A stretch of 64,000 nucleotides of DNA from Pempheris klunzingeri (lineage: Eukaryota > Chordata > Actinopteri > Acropomatiformes > Pempheridae): assembly GCF_042242105.1 (NCBI RefSeq), contig NC_092019.1:19892828-19956827 (forward strand), read 5' to 3'. This document shows, piece after piece, positions 52,907 to 64,000 of this stretch. A program made the translations under genes and the position numbers. Position 1 is the first letter of the stretch. Each line of letters starts with the position of its first letter. The notes under the pieces were generated by a model. That model had not been told where the DNA came from, ran no database searches, and saw only the letters and a list, made by a program, of their open reading frames with translations.

Positions 52907-55900
52907 CTAATCAGAGGTCTCGGGAGGCAGCGCTGAGTGGCCGTGCTCCTCCTCGTCTCCTTTCAAGGGGGACGGTTTTCCCTGAGAACCCGGTGAGGAC
53001 TGTTGTGCTTTGATTGGGCAGTTGGCAACCATGTGGTCGATGCTCTGGCAGAAATGGCACTTCTTGGGCTGGGGTGGTAACTTGCACTCTTTGGCGTGGT
53101 GGTCCAGGCCTCCACAGTTGTAGCACCTATGAGAGCAGAGAACCAGATGTAATGTGTGCTTAAACCTGCAATATCTCTAGCTTTAAGTTGCACCTGTTTG
53201 CCACTAGATGGCAACGGTTCACCTGCAAAGACTTGCATTTGGCCGTAAATCTTACAAGGGCATTCCGGGTCACAACGTCAGAGAAGCACACCAGGTTGGA
53301 AAACCACAGAAAATGTCACAAGGATTGGAATTTACAAATAAATTGTAGGAAATTTTATTATCAATCTTTGGGCAGGCTGGGGTTTATGTAAAGTTTAACT
53401 ATTCAATTGGACTACAGATGGCAAGAATTAAGTGGCAGGATCCGTATTTTACCATGGATGTGCTACGGTTACCATGGCTCATTATCTCAAGGCGTAATGA
53501 ACAGCTTGTCCTATTTGTCAGTGTGTCACTGCCAAAAGTTTCCCGTTGGACTCTATTGTATCAAAGCAAGACACCTGTTTCATCGGCATTGAACTTAAGA
53601 AATGAATACGATGACGGGTCAGCGGGAGCCATCAGGGGTGCCATCAGCCACCCCTGTTTGAACACAATCTATAGAATAGCCACGCGTGCAGGCGCAAAAG
53701 ACAGATGGGTGGTGGGCGTGGGGCGGTCAGCCTGTGCCATTGCGGACCCCCTGCCACCATTGTAGCAGCAGATGAGGTTCGGACAGGGCGGTTGCCGAAG
53801 GGTCAGTGTGGCTTTGAAGAGGTGGCTGTTGGGGTGGTGTCAAGGTCTATACCGTTGCATCACAGAAGCTCCCTACATCAGCATCCATCAGGAGGCAAGT
53901 GGAGGGAAGGGGAAGTGGTCCCTTTGTCTAAAAAAGCTGCAGTAATGACCTCTGAACCCTGCCCCCACCCTCCCCTCAGTTCTCTAACCCCCCTATTCCA
54001 GCCCAGCCCCCATCCCTTTTGCATTTACTCATACAATGTTGCCATGACAACAGCGACCTTTCACCCCCTTGCTCGGGCTCTTACATCTGTTATCAATTAA
54101 ATGGACAGGAGCTTTTTCCCCACCCTTCGTCATATGTACACACTCACAAAGGTGGTCTATAAAACGTGGGCTGAAAAACAGCTGCTGACTTTGGTGGCAA
54201 AACACGAACTCTGAACTAAGACTGGAATGAAACTATGCCCTACTTACTTCTGTCCATATGAAATCTAGCTGTTGATTATAAATACGATCAATCAATCGTA
54301 CATGAGCCAAAGGAACATCATCCAGTGTTGCATAATGAAATACGCTAGAGGGGAATGATATCTTATCAATGGATCAGTGTGGTCTAGGGAGAGTTATTGA
54401 ACCACAGCATGCCTCCCAGGACTCTTTGAGGCGGTAATGATCTCTGCTCTCACACCGACTACTCTCTGGCTCTAATCACAACTGACAGGAGGGGGAAGTT
54501 GATACACCTCTAACCCCTTGCTATTCAAAGAATTACCCCAAAATCAAGGCCCCCTTGGCTCATTTTTCTTCTACTTTTCAGGTATATCGTTGCATGAAAC
54601 CCTTGAATCCTCAAGAAAAAAAGTTTCAAAAATATTAGCTGTATTTACAGACTGATCATTCAAGTTTTTGGCTTTTTAATTTTTTTTTACAGGACCTGAA
54701 CTCATAAAAGTAGCTCTTATTTTTGTAAGATCACGTAAAATTGCTTTAGTGCGAATGTAGAATGACATGTTTATGGTTACTCCTATAACATATAGTTGGC
54801 TACATTTCTAACAATATTAAGTAAAATCCAACAATCTCCAGATCTGTAATAAGTTATTCAAAATGTGGTTTCTTTTAGTTCTAAGTTTCGTTGTGGAGTT
54901 ACATATTACATTGATAGAAGAGGTTTAGGAAGATAGAGAGAGTCAGTGGGTGTGAATTCACTTGGGGCCTGCAGATTTAAACAGTTATTGATCCAGGTCA
55001 TACGTCAAGCCTGCTGGTGTGACCCTTGCTGAGGCTCGGGTGGGGGTTGGGGTTGAGGAAAAGGGAAATGTGGACAAACTAAAAGGCTATTGTATATCTG
55101 ATCTGAACTGGACACAACAGTGACTGTTTGTGGACTACTGAGAAATAAAGCTATGGGTCCCTGATGTAAAGGTGCAAAATCTGTCGCTGCCCAATGAAAA
55201 CCACAAATCTATACATCTGGTGATTGATTTTAAATTTCGTTTGTGTTTCTTTACTTATTTAGAAATTATCATACCTCCTAAACTAAATAAACCATTTGAA
55301 AACCCATTTGACCTGCTTAGGCTGAAAAACACCTGTTTATTTATTTATGAAAAGTTGATGTTTCAGACATCTGTGATTAAGTGGCACTGTTAGCATTAAT
55401 GAATGGCAGCCTTGGAGCCGTTTGATTTGTCCTCCTGCTTGATTTTTGTAAAATGCTACAATTTACTTGGCTTTATATTTCAGAATACCCTCTCCACAAG
55501 GTACAAAAGTTTAAATGGTCTTTCCTGTTCTTTCACAGTTCATCCTTGCTCACCTATCTCCCTTTGAACGCCGCTTCTGGACCTTCTTGCCTTTGGGTCT
55601 CCTTTCACTGCCCACACAGTGGATGCCACCTGGTCCGGTAACTCGCTGCGACTCCAGGCCCTTCGATGACTTCTTGAAGGTAAACTCGACCGCCTCGCCT
55701 TCCTTAAGGCTGCGGAAGCCTTCCATGTGCAACTTGCTCTGAAAGGTGACACAGGGAAAGGATTCAGCATTGAAATCATTGTTTGGGAAACTCCAGTGTT
55801 ATGAGTTTGTAACTGGTACAACAGAAATCAAACCACAAAGGGCTGATGGGATATATATTTTGTATATAGTGATAATTAGAGTTTTCAAAACCTAGCATTT

Positions 55901-58801
55901 TACATAGCCAGTGACCAAATCACCTCTACACTGAGCCTATGGATGTGTTGACCTTTGAGGACAGCCCCCACCCATTCCTCAGCGTGTGAGAACATCAGAG
56001 CCCAATAGCACTTATCAGGTATGTGGTATTTTAAGGTGATCATTATGTCTCACCTGATAAACAAACAAGCACTACAAAGCTAGCTGTTCCCACTCTGGCG
56101 CTCAGTTTGTACACACACTGCCTTGCACAAAAGGCACCGATGTCTTAATGCTGCTTTGTCTTTTGCCGTGTTTGAGTGGTAAATCTGATGAGGATAACCT
56201 TCAACCCATCCCCCCTCCAGAGGAACAGCATTCCACACTGCTGCCCCCACCCCATCCCTCTTCCCACCCACATCACAAAGCTCCACTAACACACTGACCA
56301 CCACCACCACTAACCCTAAACTGCAGGATGCAGGGGTTAGTACTACAGCTGGGGGTGGGGTGAGAAGGCAGCATGGCTTCTCTGGGAGATTGGGGGTCAG
56401 GGGGACATTCCTTGGATAGTTGTTTGGCAGAAAGACATGGAAGATAAAAGCTGAGGGGAAGCACAAATGATTGATATCTCCCTTTGATATCAGTGCTTGA
56501 CATCTTTTTTGAGATAGAAATATGATTATTTTATCTTGAAGCGTGTTTGATGAACAGCAACATTGGAGAGGTGTTTTTTTATTAAACTAATCGATGGTGC
56601 AACAATGGAACTGGATGTTTAAATATGCTGAGAGTGAACACTAATTTAGCCCTCTGCTAGCTGAAACTAAGTTCACCTGAAGTGACCTTTTAAGGGAGAT
56701 TCTTCTTCTTGACACCAGTGTCTCGCCTGAAACATTTCCGATTCCAGAGGAAAAAAAAGAGAAGATGAAGGAAGGGAAGGTGTGGTGCGGTTTTGAAGAT
56801 AAAACCCTGAGATTGGCTAACACAACATGGGAAACCCCTGTCTAAAATTCCCTTGCTGGGACTGTGAGATTAACTTGTCACAAGCTACAGCAGATTGAAG
56901 ACATAAAGAGCAAGATAAATGATGTAGCTGGTTTGTTTTGATAAACATTAATCCTGTTTTCTTTCTTTCACTTTTGAGTAAAGTCACATCCAGCTATCAA
57001 TTATGAGCAGCAGTCTGCTGTCTGCATTTGACAAAACCACCAGGAACCACTGTGATCTTCCCAAAGCAGGTTTATTATATGAAAAGCCTAGGGTCCGCTT
57101 TAAACCAAATCCAACCGGAGAATCATTTAAAAGATAAAAGTAGTTAATCCCATAGATGCAGTTTCATCTTAATCAACCAGTAAGGACACTTCAGTCCTCA
57201 ATATTGAGGTCAGAATCGTTACAAACACAGCCGATTGTTCTACTGAGCTGCACACGAACAACACCTTCTGCCATGTAAAACAAAACAAAACAAAAACAAA
57301 AAGGACCATCTTTAATGGCTTTAATCCTGCAACCTCCACTCAAAGCTGAGCATCTGCTCCAAAGTCCTGAGCAGCGAGGAAACACGACTGGTGAGCCATG
57401 ACATTTGAGTGGCAACATGGACGTCCATAGAGCCCTGGTGACCGTTAACCCACTTCCTCTCCCATGTGTGACCTTCCCCACCCCCATAAAGGACCCTCAG
57501 CAGCCACATGTCCACATCAGGTTATCCACACGCACACACACTCAATGTAATGTCCTCCAAAGTGATAGAAACACAACTGCATAGAGTAGTGGACTCCATA
57601 AATACTAGCCTAATCCTAACCTGAAAATCAAGCCTTCAACATAAAATTTAATGATTTACAGTATGAAGACCTGGTTCCCAGAAGAAAGGCAAGTCCTCAC
57701 AATGTCACTGTGTAAACACACTTATGTTCCCACAACATGAGTAACATGTGGCGCACACACACATTCACGCGCGTACGGATCAAGGTGGGGCCTTCAACTT
57801 CAAGGACATGAGGCGTTATTACTGGGGTCGACTGTAAACTCTATCTAGAATGTGTCTAGAAGCCAAGTGAGGCAGAGAAAGACATCAGAGCAGCAAAGGA
57901 CAATGGCAGGGCCGCTGCTGAGACAAAGAGGGGCTCGGTCACGGCAGAGGGGTGCTCCATTCGGATGCATGGCTCTATTGTCCACCTACACAAAGGCCAG
58001 AGGACCCTAGGAGTTAATTTTCCTTGACACGCGGCCACTAATTTTAGGGCTGAGGCCATCTACGTTGCCATAACCCCAATACATCCATCATTGACACGCG
58101 TGTGTCTACTTTTTATAGTGACAGAGAGGGAAGTCAGTCATTGGTTAAGCACTTCCTGTGAATTTGAGCATGGTGAGAGGTAATTGCTAAAGTAAAACAG
58201 TGAGCATTACAACTTTTGTCTCTCCGTTCTGAAGAAGTTTTAAAGACATAGAGACTCAAGTTTTTGGATGCTGAGCTGATTTCCCCCCCCCCCATGATGC
58301 GCATAATAGAAGTTGGCATTGTACCTCGAGTAAAAGCACCAATTCTACTCCATATTCGTTTTAAGTCACTGTAACCACTGCAGCACCAAACTGCACGCTT
58401 CTGTCGCCAGTTGAACTCAGGCCTTGATTTGCAATGTGATTAGTCAGGTGCCAACTTCCTGTGTTTAGTCAAACAATATTTCAGTTACAACAGCTGCATT
58501 GAACAACATCGTCTCTCTAAATGCATCATCATATGCAGAGCGTAAACAACTGAAAAACAGAAACGAGTAAGAACTGCCCGAATCTAAAAACGGGCTTCAA
58601 CCAAGTGTGGAGCATGCGAGGTCATGAGAATAAAACGTGAATGATAGACTGACTTGAATTGGATGCGTTTATACCAAAAGGATTGTACTCTTTAGACAAA
58701 AGTCTCCACAGCATGAGGCCTTGGAGAGTGGTGTGAAGAAGGAAATTAACCTAACCTAAACCCAGAGAGCATCTTCTTTTTAAAACGAGTGTAACGCAGT
58801 G

Positions 58802-58858
<57 letters not shown>

Positions 58859-61328
58859 GTGAGCAGACAGCAAAGAGCCTTTAATCACTTTATGACAGGA
58901 ACCTTGAGGTGAATGAGCAGCTAGTGGGGGACTCCTCTCATTCACATGCTAAGCCTTTATCTTATCAGACAGCAATGGAGGCGCTCACTCACACGAGAAG
59001 TGGGAGGGAAATGCACCCCCGCCTCTCCGCCTCCCACCCTACCAGTTGTGTATGAAAAGGTGAATGGAGGTTTTGGTTAAACCTAGATGAACTCAGATTT
59101 TTTTCAGTCCGAGAAAGAAGAGGTGAAGAACAAAAGATGTGTTTGACAAGAAGCACTTGAGATCAGAAACTGAACTGAAACTACACCTACTACATTTATC
59201 CCAGAAGAAGGATGAAACCTCTCAGAAAGAAAAAAAATATATATATGCAAACTGTCACAACAGAGAGGGGGGGGGGTCATGACTATTGCCTGAAATGAGT
59301 GTGTGTTAAAAGCATATTGTAACCCCAAAAACAAGTGATCAATACAAGGAGTTCAAATGCGTTGCCTTCGCGCTTAGGTCGACCTAGAATCACAAACCAT
59401 TTGAATTATTAAGAAAAAAAACAATACAAATGTCAATGCATGGCATCCACTTAAAATCTATCAAAAAAAAAACTAAAACATTGACTCTTCAAATAACTTC
59501 AGATGAGGATCAATTACATTTCCCCTCCTCAAATGACCACTTTCCATGCAGCTCACACAGCACTCACAGTGATCTATATTCATCTTAAAAGCATTGATGT
59601 CAACCTAATAAAGCCTGTTGGCTCTGGACATACTTTTTTTTTTTTTTAATTATCCTTATTTTAATTTTCTCTATCACACTATTTCAGTGCCCCTCTAAAC
59701 GCCACGAGGAGAGAGCCTCTGCTCTCCTGTGGCTGCAACACGTGTTCCCCTGAGGGAGAAACACCCACCACACTGCAAATAAAAAACACCCAACTAATCC
59801 TCTGAAACACACCGCTGATAACCTGAAGAAAATACAAAACTTCTCATCAAACATGCTAAAAGACCTGGCAGTGCACTTTATATGTTTTTTTTTTTTTTTT
59901 TTAAGTAATTTTCTGCGCGCATTTGTCCTCAGGTCACTGCTGAGGATACTGATATGGTTGGAGAAATAATAATCAAGCTGAATTGGAAACAGGCGGGATG
60001 TTCTCGCTCCTGCTGGTAAGAAATTTCACTTGATTTAGGAGAAGCTGATTTTCGGACCTTGAGACAATGTTGGTGCTTCCTCAGTTTTTAAGATGCACAG
60101 ATCATTCGCGTCTAGAAGTCGCATCAATGGCGGTTTTTTTTTAGTTGAGTCGATGGTTTCGGTTTCAGCCCCTTGGCGCAGATATTCATTCCTACCTGAT
60201 GGACAAACACATCAACCGGTTCGTCCAGTGGCACTCCCTCTCGGTTGGTCATGGACAGGAACCCGAAGCCCATGCGGACGTTGAACCATTTACACACACC
60301 GAGCCCGTGGAAAGACTGCGAGTCTTCCTCAGTGCTCGGCCCTTCATCCTCCTCGGTCTTACACACTCCTGCAATGAAAAGAGATCATAACTACATGCAA
60401 CAAAAAAAAATTAAAAATCCAGTTTGCTGCTGCAAATGCGAAGACGTTCAGGACGCACACGTTGTATCCAAAAGCGCAAACGGATAAAAGGTTTAAAACC
60501 CGAAAAAAACTTTTCTTCTCTTTCTCTCGCGTTGCTGCATCACAGGTCAATAAATGAATCAATGGAACAACCACAGCAGAAAGAAACTCAGCCTGTGTTT
60601 TGTCTCAATCTCGGGGAGGAAAAAAATAGCATTTTTTTTAAAAAAGCAAATGATGCCACGAGTTGATGCAAAATGAGTGATCTTGCAGGTTGCATGATGT
60701 CAGAATTTCTAAAGAGCGTTTAATGCTTTTATAGACACGGTTTGCGCATCACGTCTGCGAACAATGCCTTAAAATGTTCCACTACAATCAGATAGACAGA
60801 CCACCAGCAGACAACTTAATCAACCCATTTAAAAAAAAAAAAAAAAAAGCAAAGCAGCTTATTGTGTTACTCAACCTGGGAATTCCTGGTTAGAAACGGA
60901 GCCCATGTCTTCAGTTCTGCCTTGAGTCAAAATTAGCACCCAAGCTACAGTATCCTTTCTTGTGTTTTTTAAGCCCTCAAACTGGGTAATCCGCACAGAT
61001 TGCCACTTTCATGCAAAATGCAGTGAAACGCAGGAACTGCGCAGCGAGAGGGAAAGCGCGAGAGGGAGGTAAACAAAAGGGGGCTGGCAACCTATTCCCC
61101 CTAAACAATGAGGGGTGGAGGGGTGGGGGTCACCGGGCAGCAGCATTTTTTGCTGAAGAACACCCCCCCACACACACACACACGCATACACACACCACCA
61201 CCACCCCCTCAAAAAAGAAAAAAAAAACTCTCAAAAACAATGCAAGGACAGCCAGCCCCTTGAGGAACCACTTCAGCCATCCGCAGCGATGACTCCCCAA
61301 AAAAAGCTCCCAACATACCTTCTGCCAT
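52907..61328 (-). CDS. lin28a: LIN28A RNA-binding protein
   Basis: Cytoplasmic pluripotency and timing factor that binds pre-let-7 and blocks its maturation. Four coding exons: 61328-61319 (only 10 bases, MAE+G), 60368-60196, 55738-55554 and 53126-52907. They give 195 codons; human has 209. The cold-shock domain starts near residue 27 (GVCKWFNVRMGFGFLSM, DVFVHQSKLHMEGFRSL) and ends around GGIHCVGSERRPKG. A basic linker QKRRSKGD follows, then two CCHC knuckles: Cys124-Cys137 (CYNCGGLDHHAKEC) and Cys146-Cys159 (CHFCQSIDHMVANC). These are the GGAG-binding elements. The Glu-rich N-terminus before the cold-shock domain is shorter than in human. LIN28A is favoured over LIN28B because the C-terminal tail is short and lacks a basic nuclear signal. 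The long introns 2 and 3 hold no other gene. Confidence 0.97.
53127..55553. other. lin28a intron 3 (no further gene seen)
   Basis: Contains a CTCF-core match at 53201-53212. Open frames on the plus strand between 53418 and 54100 have no recognisable domain and are taken as chance. Confidence 0.6.
53201..53212 (+). promoter_or_regulatory. Candidate CTCF core site in lin28a intron 3
   Basis: Reads CCACTAGATGGC, an exact match to the CTCF core CCASYAGRKGGC, 75 bases from the last lin28a exon. Confidence 0.45.
55739..60195. other. lin28a intron 2
   Basis: A 4.5-kb intron with a CA microsatellite (58803-58856) and poly-T tracts near 59635 and 59885. No coding exon with family similarity was found on either strand. 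Confidence 0.6.
58803..58856 (+). repeat. (CA)n microsatellite in lin28a intron 2
   Basis: 54 bases of uninterrupted CA repeat, the longest pure dinucleotide run in the window. Confidence 0.97.
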
Positions 61329-64000
61329 GTTTTGAGTGTCCACCGCTGCCTAGTCCCTCTCCTGCAGTGGTCAGTACAAATGACCATTTCTCATCCAACA
61401 CCAAACAAAACCCCCCACACTCTCGGTCATGTCCACGTGATTCACAATTACAGTCCCCAAAGGATAGATTGCATGTTGTGTGACTGAAGGGCCCCAAAAT
61501 GTGGGAAGCACCCATCAGTCCTGACGCAAAAGATAAAACACAAAAAACAATAATCACATTATTCTCATATGTTCATCCATGTATGGTGCTCACAGTCAGT
61601 TCTGTTACCTACAATGGATTTACCCTTGTAGCACTAAAATGTCCAGTTGTGAGGTGTTTTATTTGCAGGATTGGTCATATTGATCTATAAACCCCTTCTG
61701 AGATGACCGCTGCCTGAGAGGTTTGAGTTAATTATGACTGAAATGAGCAGAATTAAATAACATGTTGTCACAAATGTTATCTGGATGCGTGCGTGTGTGG
61801 GTGACAATAGGAAGACAGTAAACCCGGTGGAGCCTGAAGCACCGGTTTTTCTAACATCCAGCATTTCATTTTTGGTTTAATTGATGCGTTTCTGTTCATT
61901 TTCATTTTTGCATGACAAATACTAAGATTGACTTTATAGCACTGCGGAGCGTCTCACACTCAGATTGTGTTTCACGGCGTAAGTGTTCGCTGCTTAGCTG
62001 CTGTCCTAACACGCCAAAGAAAGGATTGTGATGGTAATCCAGATGAAACACGGAGGGGGGAAGTGTTTTCCTCCCATGCAGCACAGGAGGAACAGCTCAA
62101 CTGAGTCCAGCCACCGAGGTGGAGGGTTTACACATGCAGGAAAACGAAAGTGGACCAGAACTAAAATAAATAAATTGAAAAAAAAAAAAAAGAATATTAA
62201 AAAACAGGCCACCATACAATGCATGGTATCATGAAAACAAGCCACGCTGATCAAACGAATTATTGGATCAATAGTGATTGATCACATCACGTTTAGATGT
62301 TGACTCGTGTCCTTGTGGAGTGATGGATGAGTCAAAGAAAAAAAAAAAACAGGCCCAAAACGAAATAACGAGAAGAAAACTAAATGACTCAAAACGAAAT
62401 CATAATTTAAAAATAATGTAGCATAAATAATATACAATATAATATACAACCAATTCACTCTCAACATCAAATTAAAGAGCAGCAAAAAAGCTAGAATAAG
62501 ATATAAATAGGTAAGATAAAGAAAAGTATTAGAAAAGAAATCATTTAGCCTGTCAACAAACACCAGGAGGACAATAATTTAACTGTTCAATATTCCTATA
62601 TCTGAATGAATACTTTAGTGTATAATTTTTCTAAAATGAGTCACAGTTATCTGTGCGGATGAAACACGAACATCGCCTTAACTATTGTGTTGAAGTTTGA
62701 TGTGTTGATGAATGGAGGAACAGCTTCCACTCATGTTTCAGAGGAGACCTGTCGACTTCATCACAACGACCACAACGACCCCTTGTGGAGCCGCAAAACA
62801 CGCGTGTTTAAGGCCCTAAATATTCTACAGCTGATCACATCAAGCACCAGAAGACATTTACAAGTAATAGCAGCACAAAGCAGAGAGAGTTTTGCCCCTC
62901 ACTGATGCCTTAAAACGAAAAAAAGAGAATAAAATACTTCTTCTTGTCTCTAGAGGAATTAATGTATAATGTAAAACAGCACCTAAAACCTTTAGGTTTA
63001 TGGGGAGAAGACGGCAGGATAAAACGAGGGGGAATTTAATAGGATGTTTTACTGTAAAGCCGAATCCACCCAGAACACATCAGATTTTATTTGATGCAAC
63101 CAGGTATCGATTAGTTCGTCATTTCCCCTGTGATGTTTACCCATCATGATTTAGTGATTTTTGTTTAATGAGTCTTTTATGAGATAGCTGTTGTTGTTGT
63201 TGTTTTTTTGTGGTAGTCTATTTTTTTAAATCTGGAAAATAATGAAAATGTACCTCTGTATGCATGTTTTACTACTCCCTGACATTTTAACGTGATTTAG
63301 GATGAGACATCCCGGAATGGAACATTATTTAAAGAAATAAATCTGGCTCAAGAAAGAAATTGCTTGAATCGCTTACATATTTAACCCTTTAATGCCTGAG
63401 CCGTGAAATTATTGCCAGAAAATTCGCATTTTTTGGCACTTGAGTGTTTATTGAACTTTCTGACAAATTACTAAAAAAAAAAAAAGGTTTAATTTGTATC
63501 ATTGTGGCTACATCCGGCATTTTTGCGCAATTTATTGCTCACAGTTTGTTTATCTTAAACAAAAATACAAAACACACAAAAACACATCACACTGATGAAA
63601 TAGAGGTGTGTGTATCAAATATGATGCACTTGGCGTTAAAGGGTTAATATTTACTGTTACAGCAGGAGATAGACTACAATGTAAGCAGCTTTAAACGCCG
63701 CACCACGTCTGCTTTAAACCGGCAACATGTTTTATTGGCCTTCAGGAGTTTTTCAGACTCTCCTCTCTCTCTCTCTCTCTCTTTAATATCATAGCCTCAG
63801 AAGTTCAAACTATAAAAGCCAAACCTTCACACCAGCTTATAACTGGGTGATGTGGTCACCAGCACCTTGGACAGCAATATGCTCGACAATAGGTGGGTGA
63901 AGTTTGTTATTTTAAACTAAACCTCAAATGACTTAAAAGCCTTGTTGCGTGAGGATTTCTATAAATATACCAGCTTATGTTGCGACAAGCTGCTTTGCAG
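61329..64000. other. lin28a upstream region and right flank
   Basis: The lin28a promoter should lie just right of 61328; I see no clear TATA box for it. The rest is AT-rich and largely featureless, with a poly-A run near 63475 and a TC run near 63762-63781. Near 63811 a TATA-like box on the plus strand precedes a possible short first exon. Confidence 0.45.
63811..63818 (+). promoter_or_regulatory. TATA box of a possible gene at the right edge
   Basis: TATAAAAG on the plus strand. 68 bases later an ATG (63879) opens MLDNR and meets a good donor (AG|GTGGGT at 63892-63893). A small first coding exon is possible but unproven, because the window ends 120 bases later. Confidence 0.3.

Noticed and set aside
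52979-52986. miR-125 8-mer inside the lin28a coding exon as a separate regulatory feature
   Set aside because: It falls in codons for Ser-Gln-Gly-Lys and may be chance. Coding-region sites are usually weak, so it is only mentioned with the 3' UTR site.
53418-54100. Overlapping plus-strand open frames of 115 and 131 codons in lin28a intron 3
   Set aside because: No recognisable domain, Pro/His-rich composition, no splice partners; taken as chance frames.
56080-56466. A 128-codon minus-strand open frame in lin28a intron 2
   Set aside because: No domain, low-complexity Val/Pro content, and its inclusion would break the lin28a cold-shock domain between two well-matched exons.

Overview
This is a vertebrate nuclear window, almost certainly from a spiny-rayed teleost. 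The genes are split by GT-AG introns, exons are short, and intergenic space is modest. Microsatellites are abundant, and there are several repeat types that I associate with fish genomes. The predicted proteins are close to, but distinct from, their human counterparts.

Nine protein-coding genes can be assembled exon by exon with matching phases. Left to right they are: med18 (minus); an unnamed immunoglobulin-superfamily receptor with a cytoplasmic ITIM (minus); a cytochrome P450 of the CYP4B/CYP4T type (plus); ppp1r8/NIPP1 (minus); themis2 (plus); rpa2 (minus); smpdl3b (plus); mecr (minus); and lin28a (minus). The run ppp1r8-themis2-rpa2-smpdl3b has the same order as human chromosome 1p35. 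med18, mecr and lin28a also lie on human 1p35-p36, so this is a conserved vertebrate synteny block. The P450 and the Ig receptor are the parts that do not fit the human arrangement.

Region by region: 1-5.9 kb has no gene that I can support; it holds microsatellites and a few AT-rich, possibly conserved stretches. 5.9-7.3 kb is med18 with its 5' region. 9.2-11.1 kb is the compact Ig receptor gene (7 coding exons, 385 codons). 13.1-19.2 kb is the P450 (12 coding exons, 515 codons, one GC-AG intron). 19.2-23.5 kb is repeat-bearing intergenic or 3' UTR sequence. 23.5-27.1 kb is ppp1r8. 27.3-28.7 kb is a nested pair of non-autonomous hAT-like transposons. 30.0-35.8 kb holds themis2 and the tail of rpa2, which meet tail-to-tail. 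35.8-40.1 kb is rpa2, 41.6-44.2 kb smpdl3b, 45.1-48.2 kb mecr and 52.9-61.3 kb lin28a. The right edge (61.3-64 kb) is lin28a upstream sequence plus a possible promoter for another gene.

The genes do not form an operon or pathway. They cover transcription (MED18), inhibitory immune signalling (Ig receptor), lipid or xenobiotic hydroxylation (CYP4), PP1 and splicing control (NIPP1), leukocyte signalling (THEMIS2), DNA replication and repair (RPA2), extracellular phosphodiesterase activity (SMPDL3B), mitochondrial fatty-acid synthesis (MECR) and let-7 control (LIN28A). The item I consider most likely to be undescribed is the Ig/ITIM receptor. The most informative regulatory signals are a let-7 8-mer just after the lin28a stop, an E2F-type site before rpa2, two exact CTCF-core matches, and the interleaved poly(A) signals between themis2 and rpa2.
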